Origin: Thiohalocapsa sp. | GTDB lineage: Bacteria > Pseudomonadota > Gammaproteobacteria > Chromatiales > Chromatiaceae | Length of the DNA: 32,883 nucleotides | Direction of reading: 5' to 3' | NCBI GenBank assembly: GCA_028277725.1 | Contig: JANQFX010000096.1 | Coordinates: forward strand, 1 to 32,883 | Shown here: piece after piece, positions 1-8,074 of the stretch | How the letters are laid out: every line of letters starts with the position of its first letter | Numbering within the stretch: position 1 is the first letter of the stretch | Made by a program: the position numbers and the translations under genes | Notes under the pieces: model-generated | Seen by the model: only the letters and a program-made list of their open reading frames with translations | The model's database searches: none | What the model was told of the DNA's origin: nothing

Positions 1-1121
1 CCGAAGCGTCCGCCGATGCGGTGCAGTTCATAGATCAGTTTGGTGGTCAGGTAGGCGCCCGAACACCCGATGGGATGACCCAGTGCGATGGCGCCGCCGT
101 TGGGGTTGGTCTTTGCGAGATCGAGCTCCAGGCCCTTGGCCACCGCCAACGCTTGTGCCGCGAAGGCCTCGTTGGATTCGATCACGTCCATGTCGTCCAG
201 TGTCATCCCGGCCTTCTGCAGGGCGCTCCGGGTCGCCGGGATCGGTCCCTCTCCCATGATGTGGTTCGGCACGCCCGCCACCGCGTAGGACACCAGCCTA
301 GCCATGGGCTTGAGCCCGGCTGCGGCGGCGACGTCCGCCGCCGCCAGCACCGAGAATGCCGCACCGTCGTTGATGCCGGAGGCGTTGCCGGCGGTGACGG
401 TGCCGTCTTTCTTGAATGCGGGCCGCATGCCGGCGAGCTTCTCTGCCGTGGTGTCCGGGCGGATGTGCTCGTCCTTGTCGACGATCTTGTCGCCCTTGCG
501 GTGCTTGATGGTGATCGGCGTGATCTGCTCGTCGAACCGCCCGTCGGCCACCGCGGCCGCCGCTCGGCGATGGGATTCCGCCGCGAAGGCGTCTTGCTCC
601 TCGCGGCTGATGTTCCACTTCTCGGCCAGGTTCTCAGCCGTGATGCCCATGTGTCCGACACCGAACGGATCGGTCAAGGCGGCGACCATGGCATCGATCA
701 TGGTGGTGTCGCCCATGCGGGCACCGGAGCGAGCCGTGCTGGACAAGTAGGCACCGCGCGACATGACCTCCACACCACCGCCGACGCCGTAGTCATAGTC
801 GTTGAGCATGATGCCTTGGGCAGTGCTCACAATCGCCTGCAGGCCCGAGCTGCAGAGTCGGTTGACCGCCATGGCCACCGACTCCATCGGCAGGCCGGCC
901 TGGATGGCCGCCACACGCGCCACATAGGCGTACCTCGACTCGGTCGGGACGCTGTTGCCGACGGTGATGTAGTTGATGGATTGCGGATCGGCGCCCGAGC
1001 GGGCGACGGCCTCCTTCATGACTTGGCCTGCGAGTTCGGGCGGCTCGATGCTGCTCAGTCCGCCACCAAAGGTCCCGATCGGGGAACGAATGCTGCTCAA
1101 GACGACGACGTCTCTACTCAT
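1..1121 (-). CDS. Beta-ketothiolase / acetyl-CoA C-acetyltransferase, C-terminus cut by window edge
   Basis: Thiolase-family enzyme that condenses or cleaves acyl-CoA and acetyl-CoA, as in polyhydroxyalkanoate synthesis or beta-oxidation. The ATG at 1121 is preceded by a GGAGGAG ribosome site about 8 bases upstream. The nucleophilic cysteine is in NRLCSSG (Cys90), and the active-site motifs NEAFAAQ and GGAIALGHPIG (His349) follow at the expected places. 373 residues are visible; the family usually has about 393, so only the last ~20, with the second catalytic cysteine in the CxGGGQG block, lie outside the window. The N-terminus VVVLSSIRSPIGTFGG is typical of biosynthetic thiolases of the PhaA/BktB type. 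Chain-length preference cannot be read from the sequence. The two acyl-activating genes at 15531-20362 are too far away to argue a shared operon. Confidence 0.95.
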   Translation of the reverse strand, partial: MSRDVVVLSSIRSPIGTFGGGLSSIEPPELAGQVMKEAVARSGADPQSINYITVGNSVPTESRYAYVARVAAIQAGLPMESVAMAVNRLCSSGLQAIVSTAQGIMLNDYDYGVGGGVEVMSRGAYLSSTARSGARMGDTTMIDAMVAALTDPFGVGHMGITAENLAEKWNISREEQDAFAAESHRRAAAAVADGRFDEQITPITIKHRKGDKIVDKDEHIRPDTTAEKLAGMRPAFKKDGTVTAGNASGINDGAAFSVLAAADVAAAAGLKPMARLVSYAVAGVPNHIMGEGPIPATRSALQKAGMTLDDMDVIESNEAFAAQALAVAKGLELDLAKTNPNGGAIALGHPIGCSGAYLTTKLIYELHRIGGRF

Positions 1122-1320
1122 CTGGAGTTCTCCTCCGGGTAAGGAAATGCCGTCCGATTCACCTCCGTGCCGAAGGCTGCGACGGCGGGGTTCTTGGGCG
1201 CCTTGGCGGCACCGCATGGAATCGGTTACTGGTTGGGCCGGACCGCCTGGATGCTGCACTCGCCGCCGAGAGTCTAGTCACCTTCGAACGGCGGTAGGGC
1301 ACACTGGCATCGGGGTTTGA

Positions 1321-1572
1321 TCGGCCCGTCGCGAGTTGAAGCCGGACGACGTGCGGCGCACGTTTGTCACGGCGCTGCTCGGCGAGGACCTGGACCCGAA
1401 CAGCGTGCGACGACTCGCAGGGCACAGCGACTCGCACAGCGCCGTCGCGAGCGCGATGCTCCGCAAGCTCGATGTGGATGTGCTGAGCTCGGTGAACGAC
1501 GCCGGGGCGATCGAGGTGCCGGCGCACGACGCCGCCATCGATCAGGCCATCAGGCGCTGGGTCGGCCCTTGA
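1321..1572 (+). pseudogene. Tyrosine recombinase (phage integrase) C-terminal remnant
   Basis: An open frame between an in-frame stop at 1318 and a stop at 1570 encodes DVRRTFVTALLGEDLDP, then VRRLAGHSDSHSA. This matches the layout of the C-terminal catalytic half of tyrosine recombinases, where a LRHTFAT block is followed by an LGHS block. The usual LRH is LRR here. No clear catalytic tyrosine follows, and the N-terminal core-binding domain is absent. No ribosome site precedes it, and the only start is a TTG at 1336. It looks like the decayed end of an integrase, a trace of a past mobile element. A short unrelated ORF remains possible. Confidence 0.6.
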
Positions 1573-1656
1573 GGTTGCGTCTGCCGTGCGCAGCAACGGT
1601 GCCGAGGACCCGGTCGGCCCGCCGACCCGATCCGCAGGCGTCGGGCGGAGGGCGAA

Positions 1657-2235
1657 TTAGCGTGTCTCCCCGGGCTGCCTCAGCGTTGCCACCTCGCCGA
1701 GGGTCCGGTCGATCTCCGCCAGGGTCGGCGGGTAGGCGAACGCGGGGTCGTCCATAACGCCGAGGCAGGTGAGGGAACGAACATCCGTGCCCTCCCTTGA
1801 CAGCCGGAACCGGTAGCCCGTGCGGATCATCTGGTTACCGTCGCCACCGTCCTGCCCAGCGAGTCGGACGCTCGGCCCGACAAGCTCCCCAACCTGCGCG
1901 AACATCGTCCAATAGGGCTCGACCCGTTCGACCTCAAAGCCGCCCGCCTTGATGGTGCGTGCACCGGCCCGGTCGAGACGTCGGACCTCGAGTACGCAGC
2001 TGGTGTCGTAGGTGGCACCGCTGCGGCGCATCTTGCCGTTCACGAAGAAGACGCGTGTGCGACCACGCGGCACGGTCACGGGTTGGTGCAGCACCAGGCT
2101 GCCACCGGAGGCCATGGGTACCCAGCGACCGTCTGCCGCCTCCTTGATCAGGGTGCCGCACGCTGACACCGCAACGGCCGCCGCCAGGGCCGCGATGCCC
2201 GCGAGCGACCTCGGTACTCGGTGAGACTGTTGCAA
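1657..2235 (-). CDS. Predicted lipoprotein of unknown function
   Basis: From the TTG at 2235 the product is 192 residues. It starts with a short basic n-region, has a hydrophobic stretch (SLAGIAALAAAVAV), then the lipobox VSAC, so the mature protein would begin at this cysteine and be lipid-anchored in the envelope. I chose the TTG because a GAGGG ribosome site lies about 8 bases upstream and it places the signal peptide at the N-terminus. A longer reading to an ATG at 2361 would add some 40 residues before the signal and is unlikely. The mature part (RVFFVNGKMRRSG, VEPYWTMFAQVGELVG) is beta-rich and matches no family I recognise. It stands alone, convergent with the recombinase remnant. Confidence 0.7.
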   Translation of the reverse strand: MQQSHRVPRSLAGIAALAAAVAVSACGTLIKEAADGRWVPMASGGSLVLHQPVTVPRGRTRVFFVNGKMRRSGATYDTSCVLEVRRLDRAGARTIKAGGFEVERVEPYWTMFAQVGELVGPSVRLAGQDGGDGNQMIRTGYRFRLSREGTDVRSLTCLGVMDDPAFAYPPTLAEIDRTLGEVATLRQPGETR

Positions 2236-2899
2236 CGACAACCCTCGCTCTGCGCTCGCAGATGTAAAAGCAATCGGTGGTGTGACTTGATCACCCGTTT
2301 CAGGTTCCCGAGGGTCATGCTCCGACAACCGGCAGAACTCCGAGGCGCCGTTGGCAGGCACATGGCGAGTCTACCCGATGCGCCCCGCAGGCCTCGATCA
2401 CCGTTCCGGCCGCAGGTTGGGCCGGGGTACGAGGCCCAACGCGCAAGCCCGCGTAACCCGCTGAATGCTGGGCCTCGTTGGTCGCCCCACCTACGGCAAT
2501 GCGCACGTGGGCCGCAGCTCGCCGGAGCGATGATCAAGGCCGGCTCCGCACGGTCCGCCTCCAGCCCCCGCAACCGCTGACGCGCAGCATCGCTCATCTC
2601 TGAGCAGTTCGATGCCAAGTCGACAACACGCCCCGGGCGCGGGTCTGCTGGGGTCATCACGCGCGTATTCGCCCCGACGCTGGATTCCGGATCCGGCCTG
2701 CGCGGTTCGTCAGACGGTCACGCACGCCACGGACGCCGAGCGCATGCCCACGATGGAGACGCAGTTGCGGCGCAGCATCGGGCCCGGCATGTGCTTCCGG
2801 CGTGCACCCCTGTTGACGGCTTGTCGCTGGGGCAGACATGAGGCACGCGCCGCTCATGGCCTGAGCAGTAACCGGCAGATCAGGCCCGGTGCATTCAAC
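2236..2899. other. Gene-poor spacer downstream of the ATPase operon
   Basis: This stretch of about 660 bases lies between the end of atpD and the lipoprotein start. I see no convincing gene; the open frames are low-complexity GC-rich shadows. It contains the 10-bp inverted repeat listed separately and a 7-bp inverted repeat (GGCCTGA 2858-2864, TCAGGCC 2880-2886) just past the atpD stop. The latter could form a hairpin in the operon transcript but lacks a T-run. Confidence 0.5.
2429..2478. repeat. Inverted repeat, possible dispersed palindromic element
   Basis: ACGAGGCCCA at 2429-2438 is the exact reverse complement of TGGGCCTCGT at 2469-2478, with 30 bases between. On the minus strand the segment would read AQHSAGYAGLR. 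I associate that chance translation with dispersed intergenic repeats in some proteobacterial genomes, from memory only. Only one copy is in this window, so the dispersed status is an inference. Confidence 0.4.
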
Positions 2900-3550
2900 C
2901 TAGCGCCATCGAGTGCCGGCACGTCGGACCCGCACCGCCTCTTCGCGCTCGAGTTCCTCCAGTGCGGCATCGACGGCGTGCAGATCGGCGTCGATCTCCG
3001 GCAGCAGCACGTCCTCCAACGCCCGTGCCCGCCGGGCCGTGCGAAGGTACTCATCGCGCAAGCGCAGCAAATCGCCGGTGAGCACCGCCAGTTCCGCGGC
3101 AATGGGAACGAGGCGGCGAAAACAGGCGCGACAAGACTCGGCTTCCGGGCTGTGGAGGATTCGGGCCCCCGCACGCCCGGCAGCATCCTCGTCGCTCGAA
3201 GCCGACTCCGGCGCCGCGGTGGGTGCGTCGAGGGCGGATTCGACACGCACCCCGAGTACCCGCCTGGGATTGGTCGCGACCCGACAGTTGGCGAGATCGT
3301 CCGCAGGGTATACGGACAGGGACTCGAACCCGTGCCGACCGACGGCTGCGCGCACCGCATCGAGGGCCTGTGTCCGGGCCTCGTTCCAGTCCACCACGGC
3401 GCGCTCGTAGGCCGCCAGTACGGCGAGGATCTCCGAGGCCAGGATCAAGCGCTTCTCGTCCAGGAAGCCGTAGCCTTCCTGCATGCCGGCGCGCTCGGCC
3501 TTGAGCTCCAGGTAGGCGCTCATGGTGGGGACGATCTCGGGTCCGGACAT
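2900..3550 (-). CDS. atpD: V/A-type ATPase subunit D (central stalk)
   Basis: 216-residue central rotor stalk subunit that couples ATP turnover in the A3B3 head to rotation of the membrane ring. The N-terminal helix (LELKAERAGMQEGYGFLDEKR) and the C-terminal helix (RRARALEDVLLPEIDADLHAVDAALEELER) form the long antiparallel coiled coil of the family, including the RxNALE-like signature as RARALED. A loop around residues 110-130 is Ala/Ser/Glu-rich. The start ATG at 3550 is 3 bases after the subunit B stop, as expected for the last gene of a coupled operon. It appears intact, unlike several genes upstream. Confidence 0.88.
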   Translation of the reverse strand: MSGPEIVPTMSAYLELKAERAGMQEGYGFLDEKRLILASEILAVLAAYERAVVDWNEARTQALDAVRAAVGRHGFESLSVYPADDLANCRVATNPRRVLGVRVESALDAPTAAPESASSDEDAAGRAGARILHSPEAESCRACFRRLVPIAAELAVLTGDLLRLRDEYLRTARRARALEDVLLPEIDADLHAVDAALEELEREEAVRVRRAGTRWR

Positions 3551-3553
3551 CGC

Positions 3554-4976
3554 TCAGACCTCCATCGCGACGCTGTCCGACCGCGCGGACAGGTGCGCGA
3601 GCTGACGCTCGATCTGGGCGTCGCTCAAGCGCGTCAGCTCGCTGTGCGGCAGGCCTGCCAGGGCCTGCCAACCGGCCTCCATGCTCTGGGCCATGGCGCG
3701 TCGCTCCGGCTGCGCGACCAGTTCCCGCTCGAACCGGTCGCCGAAGGCGAGATAGGTGCGGTCGGTGGCGGACAGCCCCTCCTCGCCGACCACGCTGGCA
3801 AGGATGCAGGTCTGCCGTGCCTGGGCGTAGACGGCATAGAGCTGCGCCGCCAGTGCCGGGTGGTCGGCGTGGGTCATGCCGACGCCGGTGCCGTCCTTCA
3901 TGAGTCGAGACAGGCTCGGCAGCACCTGGATGGGCGGGTACAGGTCGCGACGATTGAGCTCGCGGTCGAGCACGATTTGACCCTCGGTGATGTAGCCGGT
4001 GAGGTCCGGAATCGGGTGGGTGATGTCGTCGTTGGGCATGGTGAGAATCGGTACCTGGGTGACCGATCCTTGCCGCCCGCGGATACGACCGGCGCGCTCG
4101 TAGAGGGTGGCCAGGTCGGAATACATGTAGCCCGGGTAGCCCTTGCGACTCGGTACCTCGCCGCGGCTGGCGGAGACCTCGCGCAGGGCCTCGCAATAGG
4201 TTGGTCAAGTCGGTCAGGACGACCAAGACATGCTTACCCTCCTCGAACGCCAGGTGCTCGGCGGCGGTGAGTGCGAAGCGCGGCGTGAGCAGGCGCTGGG
4301 CGCTGGCGTCCGAGGCCAGATTCAGAAACAGGACAGTGCGCGCCAGAGCACCGCTCTTCTCCATCTCTTTGCGGAAGAACTCGGCGCTCTGGTGCGGGAT
4401 CCCGATACCGGCGAAGACGATGGCGAAGTCCTCGCCGCGCGCGCCGGACGAGGACGGCAAGCGGGCATTGCAGGCGATGTCCACCGCGATGCGCTCATGC
4501 GGCAAACCGCCGCCAGAGAACAGCGGCAGCTTCTGCCCGCGGACCAGGCTGTTCATCAGGTCGATGGCGGTAAAGCCGGTCTCCAGGAATTCGCTCGGCG
4601 CCCCGCGCGCGGACGGCTTCATCGGCAGACCGTCCACCCGCAGCGCCCGCTCGGCGGCAGGCGGAGGGCCACCGTCCAGGGGCCGACCGACGCCGTTGAA
4701 GACGCGCCCGAGTAACCCCGGACCGACAGCGAAGCGCACCGGCTCGCCAAGAAAGCGAATTCGCGTATCCGCCAACCCCAACCCGGCGGTCTCGTCCAGC
4801 ATTTCCACCGTCAGGCTGTCGCCGTCGAGGGCGGCGATGCGACCCAGACGCACGCGGCCTTCGGAGTCTTCAACCTCCACCGCCTCATTCAGTCCGACTT
4901 CGACGGTGCGCTTCAGAAACAGCAACGGTCCGTCGACGCGGTCGGTAATATCGTCTCCGGTCAATCTGGCGTACAT
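3554..4976 (-). pseudogene. atpB: V/A-type ATPase subunit B, interrupted by a +1 frameshift
   Basis: Non-catalytic nucleotide-binding subunit of the A3B3 head. Residues 1-259 read from the ATG at 4976 and include the N-terminal barrel, LGRVFNGVGRPLDGG, and PLFSGGGLPHERIA at the degenerate P-loop position. At 4199-4200 an extra base in a GG pair (extra C on the coding strand, after LTDLTN) throws the frame. The remaining 214 residues continue in the next frame from YCEALREVS through [19 protein letters not shown] and [19 protein letters not shown] to the stop at 3554. The repaired product would be 473 residues, the normal family length, and all the rest looks conserved. The shift is therefore either very recent or a sequencing/assembly error. 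As written, the product would be truncated and carry a false tail. Confidence 0.9.
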
Positions 4977-4985
4977 GGTGCTTGC

Positions 4986-6680
4986 CTAGTTCTCGACGGC
5001 CGCTCCGGCGTCCGTCGGCGACGCTCTGCCCGCTGCGCCGCGTTGCAGTCGGCGCACGCAGACGTTCAGTTCCAGCTCCAGGTCGGAGAAGCGCTCCCAG
5101 TCGCCCTCCGGGATCTCCTCGCCCATGCGCAGCAGCTTGCGATAGATAGGCTCGGCGACCATCGCCTCGGGCTCGATCCCAACCTCCAGCAACGCCTCCG
5201 CGGCCTCGATGAAGGTGCCCACCAAACGCATCATCACCGCCTGGCGCTGGGGCGTCGCGTAGCGGTCGATCTCCGAGAAAGCGGATTGCCGCAGGAAGCC
5301 TTGATTGACCAGTTGCGCACAGGCGAGCACCAAGCGGTGCCGAGCCGGCATGGCATCACGACCGATGATGCGCGCCATCCGCTCCAACTTTGCCTCCTCA
5401 TCCAACAGGGTGAGGAAGCGTCGACGCAGCTCTTCCCAGCGCGTACAGCCCTCGCCGTGCCACCAGCGGGCAAGGTGAGTCGCACTCCCGCTGTAGGATT
5501 GCAGGGGATGGATGGCCGGGTAGAACCTGGCCTGGGCACGGCGCACATCCAATGCCCAGAGGCAGCCGACGTAGCGCTTGGTGTGATTGGTCACCGGCTC
5601 CGAGAAATCCCCGGAAGGCGGGCTCACGGCCCCGAACAGGGTGACCGCCGCCACCGAGCCTGACAGGGTTCGCACCCGCGCCGCTCGCTCATAGAAATCG
5701 GCCAAGCGGCTGGACAGATAGGCCGGATAGCCGGCCTCTCCAGGCAGCTCGCCGAGACGCCCCGAGACCTCCCGCAGCGCCTCCGCCCAACGGCTGGTGG
5801 AATCCGCCATCAAGGTGACGTTGAGCCCCTGATCGCGGAAGTACTCGGCCACGGTAATGCCGGTGTAGATGCTCGCCTCGCGCGCCGACACCGGCATGTT
5901 CGAGGTGTTGGCGATCACCACCGTTCGCTCCAGCAGGCGACGGCCGCTGCGCGGGTCCTCCAGGTTGGAGAACTCCTCCAGCAGCCCGGCCAGCTCGTTA
6001 CCGCGCTCGCCGCAGCCCACATAGACGATCACGTCGGCGTCGCACCACTTGGCCACCGTTTCCAGCAGGACGGTCTTGCCGGTACCGAATCCGCCGGGTA
6101 TGGCGCCGGTGCCGCCGCGGGCAATCGGGAACAGGCAGTCGACGATGCGTTGCCCGGTGAGCATGGGCTCATCCGATGGCAGGCGTCGCGCGACCGGCCG
6201 CGGCAGGCGTACCGGCCAGGTGTGGGTCAAGCCGATCTCGTATTCGGCGCCGTCGTCGGCCCGCAGTCGGCAGACCACGGCATCCTCATCGACCTCGCCG
6301 GCGGCGGCGATCTCCACCACCTTGCCGGTCGGCAGATCCGGCGGGCTCAGGCACAGCTGCGGGATCGCGCAGTCGGAACCGACGTCTCCCACGGGTTGCC
6401 CTGGGCCGATTCGATCACCCAGACGTGCTCGCGGCGAGAAGCCGAAGCGGCCACCGGCGATGCTCGCCATCCCCGGGCGAACCCAGGGCTCGCTCGCATC
6501 GCCAATGGGGCGAAGCAGACCGTCGAAGATGTGACCCAACAGCCCGGGCCCGAGGCGAACCGACAACAGCCGCCCACTGCCTTCCACCGCCTCGCGCAGG
6601 CGAAACTCGCCCTGAGGACGAGCCCTCAGCACCGGCCCGCTCACCCAGAGGGCGTCTGCCGAAGCGCGCTTCCCGCTCAT
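4986..6680 (-). CDS. atpA: V/A-type ATPase catalytic subunit A, shortened N-terminal barrel
   Basis: Catalytic ATP-binding subunit, 564 residues. It carries a Walker A motif GGFGTGKT (residues 196-203), the GCGERGNELA segment, MADSTSRWAEALREVS and SPPSGDFSEPVT, all hallmarks of A subunits. The bulge (non-homologous) region follows the N-terminal barrel. The odd part is the N-terminus: VSGPVLRA at 13-20 is followed almost directly by EGSGRLLSVRLGPGLLG at 33-49. In the family, some 35-40 residues of the beta-barrel, including a G-x-V-I-R and VYEDTxG segment, lie between these. The Walker lysine is at 202, whereas I recall about 234 in the Thermus enzyme. This suggests an in-frame internal deletion. 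The start overlaps the subunit E stop (ATGA). Confidence 0.92.
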   Translation of the reverse strand: MSGKRASADALWVSGPVLRARPQGEFRLREAVEGSGRLLSVRLGPGLLGHIFDGLLRPIGDASEPWVRPGMASIAGGRFGFSPRARLGDRIGPGQPVGDVGSDCAIPQLCLSPPDLPTGKVVEIAAAGEVDEDAVVCRLRADDGAEYEIGLTHTWPVRLPRPVARRLPSDEPMLTGQRIVDCLFPIARGGTGAIPGGFGTGKTVLLETVAKWCDADVIVYVGCGERGNELAGLLEEFSNLEDPRSGRRLLERTVVIANTSNMPVSAREASIYTGITVAEYFRDQGLNVTLMADSTSRWAEALREVSGRLGELPGEAGYPAYLSSRLADFYERAARVRTLSGSVAAVTLFGAVSPPSGDFSEPVTNHTKRYVGCLWALDVRRAQARFYPAIHPLQSYSGSATHLARWWHGEGCTRWEELRRRFLTLLDEEAKLERMARIIGRDAMPARHRLVLACAQLVNQGFLRQSAFSEIDRYATPQRQAVMMRLVGTFIEAAEALLEVGIEPEAMVAEPIYRKLLRMGEEIPEGDWERFSDLELELNVCVRRLQRGAAGRASPTDAGAAVEN

Positions 6681-7348
6681 CTCTTGCCTCCCTCCGCAAC
6701 GGCGTCCGCATCGACGTCTTCCGCACCAGGGCCGTCAACCACAGGGCGGCGATGCCACAATGCCAGCACACGCGCTTCGATGGCCGCACGCTCGTGCAGC
6801 AGGCCATCGATGCTGGCATCCAGACGCGCCCCCGCGCAGCCGAACAGGATCCTGGCCGACAGATCGGCATCGGCGCGCAGGTCGCAAGGCTGCCCGGTCG
6901 CCTGCTCGATTCGGCGCCTCACCTGATCGCGCTCAGCCACCGGCCAAGGCTGGGCGAAGCGCACCCACCAAGGCACCCGTTGCAGCCGCTGCAGCGCCCG
7001 ATTCAGCGCGGCATCGATCCATCCGCAGCGGCCGTCGCGATCCTGCCATCGCCGCGCCAGAGCCTGGCGCAGGCGCGGCCAGGCGAGCTCGATGAGCGCG
7101 TCGTCACGCGCCTCCACCGCGCGACGGGCTCGGGTCGCGCGCTCGGCGTCGGCGGCCTGAATCAAGCCCGTCGCCCGGCTACGCTCGGCCAAGATACGGC
7201 GATGCAGCGCGCCGCGCTGACGGGCGTAGACCTCGGCGAGCATGGCGTCGGCCTTTGCCTGGGCGTTGTCGATCAGGCGCCGACAGCACTCTGCGCGATA
7301 GGCCTCGATCAGTTCCATCATGCCCTGTTCTCTCGCTTCGAGCTTCAT
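6677..7348 (-). CDS. atpE: V/A-type ATPase subunit E (peripheral stalk)
   Basis: 223-residue peripheral stalk subunit that, with subunit H/G, forms the stator connecting the head to subunit I. The first ~90 residues are a long charged helix rich in Arg, Ala and Glu (YRAECCRRLIDNAQAKADAML, RATRARRAVEARDDAL). They are followed by a mixed alpha/beta C-terminal part containing the SARILFGCAGARLDASIDGLL strand-helix unit, which is typical of E subunits that cap the head. It overlaps both neighbours by 4 bases (ATGA), a sign of translational coupling. Sequence divergence is high but length and architecture fit. A short acidic tail follows. Confidence 0.8.
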   Translation of the reverse strand: MKLEAREQGMMELIEAYRAECCRRLIDNAQAKADAMLAEVYARQRGALHRRILAERSRATGLIQAADAERATRARRAVEARDDALIELAWPRLRQALARRWQDRDGRCGWIDAALNRALQRLQRVPWWVRFAQPWPVAERDQVRRRIEQATGQPCDLRADADLSARILFGCAGARLDASIDGLLHERAAIEARVLALWHRRPVVDGPGAEDVDADAVAEGGKR

Positions 7349-7713
7349 TCGGCCAGCCCCAGTTGTCGCTTCAGCGTCGCACTCAGATCCGGCGGTCGTG
7401 CGCGACCGCGAATATCCGCGATCACCAACACCCGCGGTTGCTGCTCGCGCAGCGCCGCGTTCAACACGTCCGCGTCCAGCAGCTCGGCGCTATGCGCGTC
7501 GATCAACACCAACTCGGCGGCCTCGCGAACCTCATCGAACCATCGGCGCACCCGGGCGACCGCTGCCTCGTCGCCCGGATCGTCCGGATCGCTCCGGTTA
7601 CCCTGATCTTGGTGTTTCGGAACGGACACCCGGACCTCCACGCCAGCCAGGCGCAGCCCCGCGGCGGTGAGCTCATCGCCGATGAAGACACAGCCTTTGG
7701 CGTCTGCGTTCAT
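7345..7713 (-). CDS. atpF: V/A-type ATPase subunit F
   Basis: 122-residue central-stalk regulatory subunit with a Rossmann-like fold. It opens with GCVFIGDELTAAGLRLAGVEV, the glycine-rich first strand-loop-helix typical of subunit F. It then has AELVLIDAHSAELL and RVLVIADIRGRA as the following strands. The insert between residues 30 and 50 is polar (KHQDQGNRSDPDDPGDEA) and may be a lineage-specific loop. It overlaps the start of subunit E and begins 7 bases after the K stop. Confidence 0.8.
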   Translation of the reverse strand: MNADAKGCVFIGDELTAAGLRLAGVEVRVSVPKHQDQGNRSDPDDPGDEAAVARVRRWFDEVREAAELVLIDAHSAELLDADVLNAALREQQPRVLVIADIRGRARPPDLSATLKRQLGLAE

Positions 7714-7720
7714 GACGGCG

Positions 7721-8074
7721 CTAGAGCTTGTTCAGGATCAGCACCGAGACGATCAGTCCGTAGATCGCGATGCCCTCGGCCAGACCCACCAGGATCAAGA
7801 CACGGCCGAACAGTTCCGGTTTCTCTGCCAGGGCGCCGACCGCCGCCGCACCCACCATGGCGACCGCGTAGCCGGCACCGAGCGCGCCGACGGCGGTGGA
7901 GAGCGCGGCGGCGAGAAAGCCCCACATCTGCGCCCGGGGATCGATCGATCTCTCGCTCAGTTCCAGGGTCTCGCTTGCCAAGGCCGCCGGATGCCACAGC
8001 AGCACGGCCACGGCCAGCGCGGCCGACAACAAGACCGCGGGGATCAGCATCGAACGCTGTGAGCCGCTATTCAT
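7721..8074 (-). CDS. atpK: V/A-type ATPase proteolipid subunit K
   Basis: 117-residue membrane ring subunit that carries the translocated ion. The C-terminal half is one helical hairpin: FLAAALSTAVGALGAGYAVAMVGAAAVGALAEKP, then LFGRVLILVGLAEGIAIYGLIVSVLIL. The ion-binding glutamate is Glu100 in the second helix. Before it there is an extra hydrophobic N-terminal segment (residues 9-33) ending in ALASE that reads as a cleavable signal or third helix. A GGGAGGA ribosome site precedes the ATG at 8074, which overlaps the stop of subunit I. The absence of the Na+-type Q/T/S ligand pattern near Glu100 leans towards H+, but this is only an inference. Confidence 0.88.
   Translation of the reverse strand: MNSGSQRSMLIPAVLLSAALAVAVLLWHPAALASETLELSERSIDPRAQMWGFLAAALSTAVGALGAGYAVAMVGAAAVGALAEKPELFGRVLILVGLAEGIAIYGLIVSVLILNKL

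Noticed and set aside
21..1142. Long plus-strand open frame of 373 codons over the thiolase
   Set aside because: It is the antisense shadow of a clear thiolase on the minus strand; His/Gly/Arg-rich with no motifs.
4190..4210. Programmed frameshifting in atpB
   Set aside because: No slippery heptamer or downstream pseudoknot is evident and V-ATPase B is not known to use frameshifting; mutation or read error is simpler.
2612..4270. 552-codon plus-strand frame over atpD and atpB
   Set aside because: Shadow of the ATPase genes; composition is typical of antisense GC-rich DNA and the real genes on the other strand have family motifs.
6176..7606. 476-codon plus-strand frame over atpA and atpE
   Set aside because: Arginine/proline-rich antisense shadow with no ribosome site and no recognisable domain.
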